Source: Desulfobacterales bacterium
Lineage (GTDB): Bacteria; Desulfobacterota; Desulfobacteria; Desulfobacterales; UBA5852
DNA: 5,188 nt
NCBI GenBank assembly: GCA_016735415.1
Contig: JAERRP010000407.1
Span: forward strand, 1-5,188
Direction of reading: 5' to 3'
Numbering within the stretch: position 1 is the first letter of the stretch; every line of letters begins with the position of its first letter. Of this stretch, positions 5,160-5,188 are shown in pieces. Position numbers and translations under genes: made by a program. Below the pieces are notes generated by a model. It saw only the letters and a list, made by a program, of their open reading frames with translations, did no database searches and was not told the DNA's origin.

Positions 5160-5188
5160 GCTTGCGGGATGCCAGACGGGTGTATTTA

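Noticed and set aside
5169..5188. ATG near the right edge as the start of another gene
   Set aside because: Only six codons are visible, there is no clear ribosome binding site, and nothing can be recognised from them.
1..5188. CRISPR array, insertion sequence, prophage or defence genes
   Set aside because: No regularly spaced repeats, transposase motifs or related genes were seen; the window is housekeeping DNA.

Overview
The window looks like chromosomal housekeeping DNA from a GC-rich (about 55-60% by eye) Gram-negative bacterium. My best guess is a Desulfobacterota (former Deltaproteobacteria) relative. The guess rests on the style of the aminoacyl-tRNA synthetases, a MEMO-family protein whose C-terminus resembles those of that group, and rpmF close to acpP. 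The phylum is inference; the gene identities are much firmer.

Layout. Positions 2-229 (+) hold the C-terminal end of a MEMO1-like (AmmeMemoRadiSam protein B) gene whose start lies outside the window. A minus-strand block converges on it. Read in its own direction, the block is gltX (4072-2657, glutamyl-tRNA synthetase), tRNA-Gln(CUG) (2557-2484) with its own promoter and intrinsic terminator, glnS (2287-584, glutaminyl-tRNA synthetase), and an unrecognised 113-residue gene (587-246) that overlaps the glnS stop by 4 bp. Divergent from gltX, across a roughly 250-bp AT-rich regulatory region, are rpmF (4323-4505, ribosomal protein L32) and acpP (4705-4932, acyl carrier protein) on the plus strand. 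The last 256 bases carry no recognisable gene but hold three strong hairpins, the last followed by a T-run.

How it fits together. gltX, tRNA-Gln and glnS place both synthetases that could act on tRNA-Gln next to that tRNA, in an organism that charges tRNA-Gln directly. rpmF and acpP link ribosome production and fatty-acid synthesis, as in many bacteria. The plsX/fabH/fabD/fabG genes often found between them are absent here, and a 199-base spacer with two strong RNA hairpins takes their place.

Most interesting point. The tRNA-Gln has a G3-U70 wobble in its acceptor stem instead of G3-C70. The GlnRS encoded next to it has Asn at residue 236, where E. coli has the Asp (Asp235 in the literature numbering) that reads base pair 3-70. 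This could be a natural compensatory pair. I saw no CRISPR array, mobile element or defence system.
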